From positions 5,466,536-5,530,535 of the forward strand of contig NZ_CP083582.1 in assembly GCF_020091585.1 (NCBI RefSeq): a DNA stretch of 64,000 bases, in the 5' to 3' direction. This stretch comes from Kovacikia minuta CCNUW1. GTDB lineage: Bacteria > Cyanobacteriota > Cyanobacteriia > Leptolyngbyales > Leptolyngbyaceae. The notes beneath the pieces were generated by a model, which had not been told where the DNA came from, searched no databases, and saw only the letters and a program-made list of their open reading frames with translations. This document shows, piece after piece, positions 19,109 through 27,487 of the stretch (position 1 is its first letter; every line of letters begins with the position of its first letter). The position numbers and the translations under genes are program-made.

Positions 19109-20785
19109 ATGGCTGCGAAACGACAACGTCCTCTCCTGATTGGTGGTATCACTCTGGCGGTGGGAATCGGCATGCTGGAAACCCTGAGCCATACTTTAGG
19201 AGAATGGAGCGTTTACGCCGTGTTCCTGGGGGCAGCGGGGGGGGGTATCTGGTGGCTGCGGCAAAAAACAGAGCCAACAAAAACCGCTTTGCTGCAACTG
19301 CCGCAGGCCATTGATTTGACGGTGGTTAAACGGGCGCTGACAGAAGCCGAAAAGGTCATCACCCAACTGGTGACTGAAGTGGAAGATCCCCAGGAGCCAG
19401 TCTGCGCCCAGGTAAAACCTCAGGTGTCTCTGCTTCAGTCTCAGATCTCCCAGGTGGCAACGGATATGAACCGGGAAGAAATCCGGTTGACCGTTATAGG
19501 CGGAAAGGGCAATGGCAAGACAACCCTGCTCCAGGTGATGCAATCCGAGTGGGCGGTTCGTTCACCTAAACTTCTGAGCTTTAGCGAGGCAGCTAGCGAC
19601 GCGCTGGTAACCCATACTGCCTTATCAATGGAAATGCTCGCCCAGCAACAGACGATCGCAGCGGATCTGGTGTTGTTTTTAGTAACAGGAGATATTACCG
19701 AATCTGAATTTCAAACCGTCAAGCATTTGGCAGCCAGCAAACGAATTCTGTTGCTTCTAAATAAGCAGGATCAGTATCTCCCGGAAGAGCGATCGCTGCT
19801 TCTGAACCAATTGCAGCAGCGGACCCGGGGAATTTTGGCAGCAACGGATGTGGTGGCGGTTTCAGCGGCTCCTAATCCGCTCAAAGTTCGCCAACACCAG
19901 TCTGATGGTTCCTGCAAAGAATGGCTGGAGGAGCAAAAACCGGATATTTCTGCTCTCACCCAGCGGCTAGAACAGATTTTGCAGCAGGAAAGCCAACAAC
20001 TGGTTCTAAACAGTTCCTTTAACCATGCGGCTGCGCTTAGAATCCAGGCTAGGACGGTTCTAAACGATGTGCGTCGAACCCGTGCCATGCCCGTGATTGA
20101 GCAGTTTCAATGGATCGCGGCTGGGACTGCATTTGTCAGTCCCCTACCTTCAATGGATCTGGTCGCCACCGTTGCCATCAATGCCCAAATGATTGTGGAT
20201 TTGGGCACCATCTATCGCCAGAAATTCTCTCTTCAACAAGCGCAAAAATCCGCTACTGCCCTCGGTAGCCTGTTGCTGAAATTGGGGTTGGTGGAACTTT
20301 CCACACGGGCGATCTCCACCCTGCTCAAAAGCAACGCACTTACCTTTGTTGCCGGGGGTTGCATCCAGGGCATCAGTGCGGCTTACCTGACCCGCGTCGT
20401 TGGGTTGAGCCTGATTGAATATTTTCACAGTCAAGACCCCAACCTCACGCTCACTGAAGCCAGTCCCCTGGCGATCGAGCGCTTCAGCCAAATCCTACAG
20501 CGCGTCTTCCAGCAAAACCAACAGGTATCTTTCCTTCAAGCCCTGATAAACCAGGCATTTGACCGTTTCTCCCCCACCCAACCTCAACTGACCGCTGCAA
20601 CTACTTCAGTCTTTACCCCTCCGTCTTCAGTCCTCAGTTCTCAGACCTCAGTTCTCAGTCCTCTCCACACCCTACACCCCACCCCCCACCTCCCCAATCA
20701 AGAAATCGAAATTTTAGAGCAGAATAGAACTGATAGTCGTCTTCCTGTTGCCAACCTTGACTCAACTACCCTCCCCACTCCCTGA
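19109..20785 (+). CDS. Membrane-associated GTPase-like protein with C-terminal DUF697-like domain
   Basis: 558 aa. Residues ~10-50 contain two hydrophobic segments separated by GEW, so the protein is probably anchored in the membrane. A P-loop (IGGKGNGKTTLL) lies near residue 131 and a guanine-specificity-like motif LLNKQDQY near 215, with a degenerate switch region between. The C-terminal third (MPVIEQFQWIAAGTAFVSPLPSMDL) resembles DUF697. The final stretch is Pro/Ser/Thr-rich and derived from repeat sequence. It overlaps by 38 bp with a related GTPase gene, suggesting duplication and shared transcription. Related proteins are found in many cyanobacteria; their role is unknown. Confidence 0.8.
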   Translation: MAAKRQRPLLIGGITLAVGIGMLETLSHTLGEWSVYAVFLGAAGGGIWWLRQKTEPTKTALLQLPQAIDLTVVKRALTEAEKVITQLVTEVEDPQEPVCAQVKPQVSLLQSQISQVATDMNREEIRLTVIGGKGNGKTTLLQVMQSEWAVRSPKLLSFSEAASDALVTHTALSMEMLAQQQTIAADLVLFLVTGDITESEFQTVKHLAASKRILLLLNKQDQYLPEERSLLLNQLQQRTRGILAATDVVAVSAAPNPLKVRQHQSDGSCKEWLEEQKPDISALTQRLEQILQQESQQLVLNSSFNHAAALRIQARTVLNDVRRTRAMPVIEQFQWIAAGTAFVSPLPSMDLVATVAINAQMIVDLGTIYRQKFSLQQAQKSATALGSLLLKLGLVELSTRAISTLLKSNALTFVAGGCIQGISAAYLTRVVGLSLIEYFHSQDPNLTLTEASPLAIERFSQILQRVFQQNQQVSFLQALINQAFDRFSPTQPQLTAATTSVFTPPSSVLSSQTSVLSPLHTLHPTPHLPNQEIEILEQNRTDSRLPVANLDSTTLPTP

Positions 20786-22220
20786 TGCGATCGGGAACCA
20801 ACCGTTGACACTTTCAGGGTCACAAGCGACTCAACTGAATCGTGCCCGCGCCAGTCTGCGTCAGGCATTGAATCGCTATAGTACCTACTTTCGGACGGCA
20901 AAGCATCGATCGCCCAACCCATCCGCTCAGGCTACCCTAAGAACAGAGATGGGGCGGTTAGCCACCACCCTGAATAAACTGGAAAGCCAAATTGTCCGGA
21001 TTGCCGTTTTTGGTTTGGTCAGCCGGGGTAAGTCCGCTGTTTTGAATGCTCTCGTTGGTCAGAAAATGCTGCCTACGGGTCCCTTAAACGGCGTCACCCG
21101 ATCGCCCCAGTCCATTTTCTGGTCGCCCCTCCCCCCCGCTCCCCCGCTCCCCATTCCCCCATCGTCTTCCCCCCCGCTCCAAATCGAACTCATCGATACC
21201 CCTGGGTTGGATGAAATTGATGGGCAGACCCGCGCCCAAATGGCTCAGGAAGTGACCCAGCAGGCAGATTTGATTTTATTTGTCGTTGCGGGAGACATTA
21301 CCCGCACTGAATATCAGGCGCTCTGCAATTTGCGGCAAGCACAAAAACCCCTGTTGTTGGTATTTAACAAGATTGATCTCTACCCTGACCAAACCCGTCA
21401 GGCTATTTTCCAAAACCTGCAACGACTCGCCGCGAAAAGCAAGGGTGGCGAGTCCCTTCAGAACCTCCTGTCCGCAAATGAAATTGTCCTGGTTGCCGCA
21501 GACCCAGCCCCGCTCCAGGTTCGGGTTGAGCAACCCGATGGACGGGTCACCTATGAATGGGAATCCCCACCCGTGCAGATTGCTCCGTTAAAGCAAAAGA
21601 TTCTGCACATCCTTAACCATGAAGGCAGCACCTTGCTGGCACTCAATGCCCTGTTTCAGGCGAGAGATGCCGAAGCAACCTTCGCCAACAAAATTTTGGA
21701 ACTCCGTCAACCAGAAGCAGAAGCTCTGATCTGGAAGTACGCCCGTTACAAAGCGATCGCCATTGCCCTGAACCCGATCGCCGTACTCGACCTACTCGGT
21801 GGAACGATCTCTGACCTGGCAATGATCCGGGCACTCTCAGACCTTTACGAACTTCCCATCACCCGCCACGAAGCCCGTAAACTGTGGAAATCCATTTTAC
21901 TCAGTTCCGGTAGCCTGATGTTAAGCGAATGGGGCAGTGGGATTCTCCTGGGATTGGGTAAAAGCACCGCTGCTGCCAGTGCTGGAATCGACAGTTCTAC
22001 CAGTCTCTCAGCCTACGCTGGAACTGCCGTTTTCCAGGCGGCGATCGCAGGCTACGGCACCTACGCGATCGGTCGCGCGACGCAGATCTACCTGGAGCAG
22101 GGCTGTAGCTGGGGACCCCAGGGACCCAATGTGGTGATTCAAGATATTCTCAACCAGCTAGAACCCAACACCATCATCTACCGATTGCGACAGGAATTAA
22201 GCCAGGAGTTGGGGCTGTAG
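20748..22220 (+). CDS. GTP-binding protein (Era/dynamin-like G domain plus DUF697-like domain)
   Basis: 490 aa from a TTG at 20748; the exact start is uncertain since no in-frame ATG precedes the domain. G1 is FGLVSRGKSAVLNAL near residue 85, G3 is DTPGLDEIDG, and G4 is FNKIDLY. A Pro-rich insert (LPPAPPLPIPPSSSPPL) interrupts the G domain between G1 and G3 and looks like an acquired repeat. The C-terminal half carries ALNPIAVLDLLGGTISDL, a hydrophobic DUF697-like region likely to touch the membrane. It follows the first GTPase in one operon. The pair may act on membranes, but that is inference. Confidence 0.85.
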   Translation: MPTLTQLPSPLPDAIGNQPLTLSGSQATQLNRARASLRQALNRYSTYFRTAKHRSPNPSAQATLRTEMGRLATTLNKLESQIVRIAVFGLVSRGKSAVLNALVGQKMLPTGPLNGVTRSPQSIFWSPLPPAPPLPIPPSSSPPLQIELIDTPGLDEIDGQTRAQMAQEVTQQADLILFVVAGDITRTEYQALCNLRQAQKPLLLVFNKIDLYPDQTRQAIFQNLQRLAAKSKGGESLQNLLSANEIVLVAADPAPLQVRVEQPDGRVTYEWESPPVQIAPLKQKILHILNHEGSTLLALNALFQARDAEATFANKILELRQPEAEALIWKYARYKAIAIALNPIAVLDLLGGTISDLAMIRALSDLYELPITRHEARKLWKSILLSSGSLMLSEWGSGILLGLGKSTAAASAGIDSSTSLSAYAGTAVFQAAIAGYGTYAIGRATQIYLEQGCSWGPQGPNVVIQDILNQLEPNTIIYRLRQELSQELGL

Positions 22221-22284
22221 AGGTAAAGAATAAAGGATAAAAGATAAAGAATTTACTCTTTTAACCTTTATCCTTCAGCCTTTC

Positions 22285-22773
22285 TTACTGTCCCCTAATT
22301 GCTCTCCAAATCAAGCCCACCACGAGTGTGGCGATCGCAGCGACCGCAGCCACAAATAGCAGTAGCGCAATGACCAGGAAAGCGAGAAATAGGCGATCGG
22401 CAGCCCGTTGGGGGCGGGGATTTTTAAGATGGGCTTCTAACAACGCGACATTGCGGCTATTCGCCTTCCAGGTGACATCAAAAAAATCACCTAAAAAGGG
22501 CACAACACCAACAACCGCATCCGTAAACAAATTCGTTAACATCTGCATCAAGGTTTTTCTGGGCAGCCCAAATCGAGCGGACTCCAGCACGATATAGGCA
22601 GAAGCCACTGCACCCGCAATATCTCCACCACCCGGAATTAGCCCCAACAAAGGATCAAGCCCAATTCGATAGGATGTTCCGGGAATGGGAATTGCATTGT
22701 CCAGCACTCGACTCAGAAGACGAACCCGTTGGAGCGCCGAACTTTTAGAGTGAACTTGAGAATTAGCGGGCAT
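22285..22773 (-). CDS. DUF4112 domain-containing membrane protein
   Basis: 162 aa from ATG 22773; a GTG 18 bp upstream is possible. The core LSRVLDNAIPIPGTSYRIGL, then DPLLGLIPGGGDIAGAVASA and VGVVPFLGDFFDVTWKAN, is the DUF4112 signature. A C-terminal hydrophobic segment (FLAFLVIALLLFVAAVAAI) predicts membrane anchoring. The function of the family is unknown. It is convergent with the GTPase gene, 64 bp away. Confidence 0.93.
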   Translation of the reverse strand: MPANSQVHSKSSALQRVRLLSRVLDNAIPIPGTSYRIGLDPLLGLIPGGGDIAGAVASAYIVLESARFGLPRKTLMQMLTNLFTDAVVGVVPFLGDFFDVTWKANSRNVALLEAHLKNPRPQRAADRLFLAFLVIALLLFVAAVAAIATLVVGLIWRAIRGQ

Positions 22774-23209
22774 TTCACGTGATTCTTCCACTACCTACTT
22801 CCACAATTGCAACGACCCATCTAGTTAATCAAAGCTTGCCTAAACAATTTAGTCATGCCTAATTGGTCAGACTTTTTTCCAACCTGTTGCTAATTACCGA
22901 TTAACAACCTCTTCCCAGGCACTTCTGGAGAATTCGCTAATTAATCCACAGCATTCCTCAATCCTTTTGTAAGGAAATCATCAATCCTGGCTTTTTGAGA
23001 TCCCCACTCCTGGTTGATCAAGATATGGTTTGATAGCCCTTCACAAGGGTTAGGGATTCGCTGAGAAATAACATCCCGCTTTCATCCACCCATCCACTCC
23101 CTTCAACCTGGGACTTTATTTGTCCGCTCATCCCCCAGGACAGGTAAAAATTCATCCGTTTTCCCTCTACCCCCTGTCACCTACCCCCTACCCCCTAACT
23201 CCCCTCTCC
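22774..23209. other. Intergenic stretch, no gene seen
   Basis: It separates the divergent DUF4112 and glycoside hydrolase genes. AT-rich with no clear hairpin; the last 70 bp are a Pro/Leu-coding C-rich repeat (CCCCTACCCCCTA type) just before the hydrolase ATG. Promoters for both genes must lie here, but I cannot point to a reliable motif. Confidence 0.5.
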
Positions 23210-25969
23210 ATGTATCGTTTTGCTGCTGCTTTCTTCCTCACCCTGGTGCTTTTGATTGCCTGTCAATCTTCCCGGTCAAGCCCACCCTTCCTAAGTGAGG
23301 AACCAGAGCAGGCTAACGTTTCTCTCACTTCACGAACAGTTAAATCCTCTGCCCCCTTTGTCTGGTGGGAAGCGGAAAAGCCCACAGCAACGAATTTTCC
23401 AGCATCGGACCAGAATCCCTTTGCGCCTGCTAACCCCACGGAGGCATCGGCACTATCGGGCGATCGCTGGATCGGTGTAGATGGTAGCCGCACCGTGCCG
23501 CTGTTTCTGGAATATCAGGTGAATGTTCCCCAGTCAGGCAATTATTTTTTTTACAGCCGCAAATTCTGGTATCACGGTCCCTTCCGCTGGCGCTGGGATG
23601 ACCAACCCTGGCAGACAGTGGGAAAGCGCCCCCACCTGATGGATAGAACTGTTTTGCGCCAGTTTGTGGAAGCAAATTGGACCAGTCTGGGTCAGGTAGA
23701 GCTTGGTGCAGGTACCCACAAGCTTCGACTTGAGCTAACTCAAAAAGATGGAGCAGCGGCATTTGACTGTTTTGTGCTGACCCAAACCCTGTTCCAACCC
23801 CGTGGCAAATTGCAACCCAACCAGCGGTATGTCGCCAACCTGCCTGGTTGGTTCATTTTTGATCCTGAGGTAGACCAATTTCAGGAAACTCCCCTGGATT
23901 TACGGTTTCTGAATGAATCTTTTGCGGGAGAAAATGGATTGATTCAGGTCAAGGGGGAGGAATTTGTCCATCAAAAAAATGGGCGTCCTGTTCGATTCTG
24001 GGCGGTAAATACCTACCTGCCGTCTATCGAGATGGACAAATCCCTGATGGCGTACATGGCACGATCGCTCGCCAAACGAGGGGTGAACATGGTTCGTCTG
24101 CACGGCAAAATCTGGTCTGATGATTTCCGCAAAGTTGACCCGGCAGATGTCGATAAGCTCTTTGCCTTTGTTGCCGCGCTCAAACAGGAGGGGATTTACA
24201 CCAGCCTGTCCATCTATTTCCCCATGTGGCTGCAACTTGAGCAGACCAGCGGCATTCCTGGATATACGGGACAGAAACCATTTTCGCTGCTGTTTTTTAA
24301 TCGGGATTTTCAGCAAATCTACTATGGCTGGTGGCGATCGCTCCTGACCCAGATCAATCCCTATACCGGACAAAGCTTGAGCCAGGACCCGGCGATCGCT
24401 TCGGTAGAAATTGTCAACGAAGATTCCAACCTCTTCTGGACGTTTGATCCCTACAAAACGATTCCGAGTGCCCAGATGGAGATTTTGGAAAAACAATTTG
24501 GCACCTGGTTAACGACCAAATATGGCGCTCTGGATAAAGCTTTGGCTGCCTGGTCCAATACAGGTGGCTACAAACCCGATCCCGCCCGTGGCGATCAACC
24601 AGAAGCAGGTCGGGTTGGTTTAATTCCCCTTTCTCAGGTCATTTCTCAACGGGATTCTTTGCGTGCTCAAGATACCGCCACCTTTTTGACTGAAAACCAA
24701 AAACAATTATTCCTGGACGCCATCCGCTTTTTCCGCCAGGAACTTGGCTATCGTGGGCTAATCTCTGCCTCCAACTGGATTACAGCCGACACTCGCCTTC
24801 TGGGACCCTTGGACAAATACAGCAACACTGTGGCGGATTACATGGATCGGCATGGCTATTTTAGTGGTCCCCATGAGGGAAAGCGAGCAGCATTTGCGGT
24901 TGACCAGGGCGATCTTTACCAGAATCGTTCCGCCCTCCTGTTTAGCTCCACCAATGAAAAGCAGCCTAACGATTTCAACCTGCCCATCATGGATCTGCGG
25001 TATAACGGGCTGCCATCAACCATTACAGAAATTAATTGGACCCCACCCAATCGGTTTCGGGCAGACTTTCCCCTGCTCACAGCGGCCTATGGGCTGCTTC
25101 AGGGTACGGATGGGTTCTTCTTCTTTTCTACAGACTATGCCTGGAGTGCCGCGATCGATAAGTTTGCGATCGCTTCTCCTGCCGTCATGGGGCAGTTTCC
25201 CGCTACCGCCCTGATCTACCGCAAAGGATTGTTACAGGCAGGCAAAAGCGTTGCAGACGTTTCCCTCAAGCTCAAGGATTTGCAAGCATTGCGGGGTGCC
25301 CCCGTTACCGCTCCCCAAAATTTGGACGAATTTCGGGCAAAAGACATTCCCCCCGGTCAGGAATTGACCAGCGATCGCCTCGAAACCATCGATCCCCTTG
25401 CTTTCCTGGTGGGCAAAGTGAATATCCATTTTTCGGAAGATACAACCTCTTCCAAAGTTGTGGAGCTTTCTAGCTTTATCGATCGCAAGGCAAAAACCGT
25501 TCGCAGCTCAACCGGAGAACTGTTCTGGAATTACGATAAAGGATTCGTCACCGCTAACGCTCCGCGGGTTCAGGGCATCAGCGGTTTCCTGCAACAAGCC
25601 GGAACGCTGGAACTAACCGAAGTCAAGTTAAACTCAAACCTGGACTACGGAACGATTCTTCTCGTTGCCCTGGACGATCGCCCGATCGCCCAATCCCGCC
25701 GGATGCTGCTTCAGGTGATGTCAGAGGAACAAAACTTTGGTTGGCGCAGTTCTGGTAAGCCCCGTAAAACCATCCAAAGCATTGGTAATCCTCCGATCGT
25801 CGTTCGCACGCTTTCCGGTCAGGTTTCCCTCAAACGTTCCGACGCCGCCAACTTAAAAGTCCAAGCCTTAGACATCAATGGCTATCCCACCCATTCCCGC
25901 GTGGGAAATGCCGCCCAGATCAACCTCCTCCCCGACACCTTCTACTATCTGATTGAAAAAACCTCCTAA
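23210..25969 (+). CDS. Lipoprotein glycoside hydrolase (clan GH-A type) with N-terminal carbohydrate-binding-like domain
   Basis: I place the start at ATG 23210 because it gives a proper lipoprotein signal (MYRFAAAFFLTLVLLIAC, lipobox LIAC). The frame extends 30 codons upstream only through repeat sequence. The product has 919 aa. Residues ~50-210 form a beta-rich, possibly carbohydrate-binding domain (WWEAEKP to FDCFVLTQ). A TIM-barrel follows with FWAVNTYLPS, MVRLHG, the acid/base motif SVEIVNEDS and, later, the likely nucleophile in TITEINWTPPN. It should act on polysaccharide outside the inner membrane. The substrate and exact GH family cannot be assigned by eye. Confidence 0.8.
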   Translation: MYRFAAAFFLTLVLLIACQSSRSSPPFLSEEPEQANVSLTSRTVKSSAPFVWWEAEKPTATNFPASDQNPFAPANPTEASALSGDRWIGVDGSRTVPLFLEYQVNVPQSGNYFFYSRKFWYHGPFRWRWDDQPWQTVGKRPHLMDRTVLRQFVEANWTSLGQVELGAGTHKLRLELTQKDGAAAFDCFVLTQTLFQPRGKLQPNQRYVANLPGWFIFDPEVDQFQETPLDLRFLNESFAGENGLIQVKGEEFVHQKNGRPVRFWAVNTYLPSIEMDKSLMAYMARSLAKRGVNMVRLHGKIWSDDFRKVDPADVDKLFAFVAALKQEGIYTSLSIYFPMWLQLEQTSGIPGYTGQKPFSLLFFNRDFQQIYYGWWRSLLTQINPYTGQSLSQDPAIASVEIVNEDSNLFWTFDPYKTIPSAQMEILEKQFGTWLTTKYGALDKALAAWSNTGGYKPDPARGDQPEAGRVGLIPLSQVISQRDSLRAQDTATFLTENQKQLFLDAIRFFRQELGYRGLISASNWITADTRLLGPLDKYSNTVADYMDRHGYFSGPHEGKRAAFAVDQGDLYQNRSALLFSSTNEKQPNDFNLPIMDLRYNGLPSTITEINWTPPNRFRADFPLLTAAYGLLQGTDGFFFFSTDYAWSAAIDKFAIASPAVMGQFPATALIYRKGLLQAGKSVADVSLKLKDLQALRGAPVTAPQNLDEFRAKDIPPGQELTSDRLETIDPLAFLVGKVNIHFSEDTTSSKVVELSSFIDRKAKTVRSSTGELFWNYDKGFVTANAPRVQGISGFLQQAGTLELTEVKLNSNLDYGTILLVALDDRPIAQSRRMLLQVMSEEQNFGWRSSGKPRKTIQSIGNPPIVVRTLSGQVSLKRSDAANLKVQALDINGYPTHSRVGNAAQINLLPDTFYYLIEKTS

Positions 25970-26126
25970 CCCCCCTCTCTTTTTATCCTTCATCCCTCAT
26001 CCCTCATCCTTTCCCCACCTTCCCCTCCCCCAAAAATCTCCGATTAACCTCCTGTAACCGACATAACGACCTGACAGATCGGTAATATGGTACGAAGATT
26101 GCCTGGAACATTCATCAACGTATCCT

Positions 26127-27239
26127 ATGCCCCCTTCCGACAACCCGCTCGATTTTGAAAAAGCAGTCTCAACCTTCTTCGAGCAAGTTGGTTGGCAGAC
26201 AAAACCTGCTCCTTCAGGCACCAGGGATTACAACTTTGAGTTGAAGCAAGGGGAGGAATGCGTTGCCGTCCAACTCAGAAACCATAAGGCAAAAGTGCAT
26301 GTGGGCTACCTGGAAAAGTTTCTTGACTTTCTTGAAAAACCAGATGGGGCACGGTTTACCAAAGGATTTCTGATTTCAACCTCTGGCTTTAGTCCCTCTG
26401 TTTTTACCTACATGCGAACGGAGGAAGTCATCGACGTTTCCCTTGGTACCTTCAAAAACAACCAGGTTATCTGGGAAATGGAAGAACCCGCGCCGATTCC
26501 CAGGGAACAGGTTACCTATATTGGGGTATTTACCTGTAAGGGAGGAGTTGGCAAAACCACCATTAGCGCTCACCTGGCAGGGGCTTTTGCCCTGAATGGC
26601 TACGATGTGATTCTGATCGATCTCGATCGCCAGAGTAACCTGAGGAAGCTTCTGGGAGATGGCGTTTACCTGCCGGGTCCCAAAGGAAGCCTGGGAGCCA
26701 CCATTACCGTACTGAACCATGCTGAGTGGCAGGAGGAAGATTACCCCGATGTCAAAGTGGTGATTTGCGACTGCAACCCCGAATATGATGCCAACCCAGA
26801 GGAGTTCATTAAGAAATTTAATTACTGCCTGATTCCGACGACATTGAATCCCCTCGGCATCAACAAGAATGCGGATGTGATTCAAAGAACCTTCAAAGCG
26901 ATTCGTCGAACCAATACGCAGGCAGAATTATTTGTATTGATCAACAACTATCACGGCGAAGAAGACAAACGGAATGAGGTGTTGAATAATATCCTCAAAG
27001 ACGACTTCAAACCGCTGATTGCGGATGATCCCCAGTGCCACTACATTGATCCAGAAGATGTGGCCATTCGATTCAGTAAACAACTCCTGTACTGGGGCTA
27101 CCACCTGGTAGAGAACTCCAAACCCCAACTGGCATTCCGAGAGATCGCCGGACGATCGTTTCCCAAGGCGGATTTCCTGAAACTACTCGACTATCTGGAA
27201 GAACACACGACGATCGAGACCGCAAAAGACCAGGACTAA
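26127..27239 (+). CDS. Mrr-like restriction endonuclease domain fused to ParA-type ATPase
   Basis: 370 aa. Residues ~8-120 follow the Mrr_cat layout: FEKAVSTFFEQVGWQTKP, an Asp near GTRDYNFEL, VAVQLRNHKAKVHVGYLEKF and KGFLISTSGFS. The usual Q-x-K of the PD-(D/E)xK core reads Q-L-R here, so nuclease activity is doubtful. From residue ~130 a ParA/MinD ATPase starts: YIGVFTCKGGVGKTTISAHL (deviant Walker A with both Lys), ILIDLDRQSNL and VVICDCNPEYDAN. It stands alone on the plus strand. It may use the dead or modified nuclease fold for DNA binding and the ATPase for positioning; this is inference. Confidence 0.85.
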   Translation: MPPSDNPLDFEKAVSTFFEQVGWQTKPAPSGTRDYNFELKQGEECVAVQLRNHKAKVHVGYLEKFLDFLEKPDGARFTKGFLISTSGFSPSVFTYMRTEEVIDVSLGTFKNNQVIWEMEEPAPIPREQVTYIGVFTCKGGVGKTTISAHLAGAFALNGYDVILIDLDRQSNLRKLLGDGVYLPGPKGSLGATITVLNHAEWQEEDYPDVKVVICDCNPEYDANPEEFIKKFNYCLIPTTLNPLGINKNADVIQRTFKAIRRTNTQAELFVLINNYHGEEDKRNEVLNNILKDDFKPLIADDPQCHYIDPEDVAIRFSKQLLYWGYHLVENSKPQLAFREIAGRSFPKADFLKLLDYLEEHTTIETAKDQD

Positions 27240-27322
27240 ATCTGCCGATGCGCCTCCTTAACTCAGATTATTTTAGATTGAAGATTTTATTCCAAATTAA
27301 ACTGAGAATAGGGCAGGTGCCT

Positions 27323-27388
27323 GTAGGGGCGGGTTTAGCCAGTAAACTATCAATTGGAAGCAAAAATCTCAACAAAACCCGCCCCTAC
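27323..27388. mobile_element. 66-bp MITE-like element
   Basis: The ends GTAGGGGCGGGTTT (27323-27336) and AAACCCGCCCCTAC (27375-27388) are perfectly complementary around a 38-bp centre. Sequences with such GTAGGGGCGGGTTT ends are common in cyanobacterial genomes. It lies between the convergent ParA-fusion and binding-lipoprotein genes and may also serve as terminator. Confidence 0.7.
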
Positions 27389-27487
27389 GATTGTTCGCAT
27401 TTGCCTAAAAGTTCATTTAAATTGGTATTAGATTCCAGATTGTAGGTCGTGTTTGCTGTTTCAGCACCACCTACCACCTACCACCTA

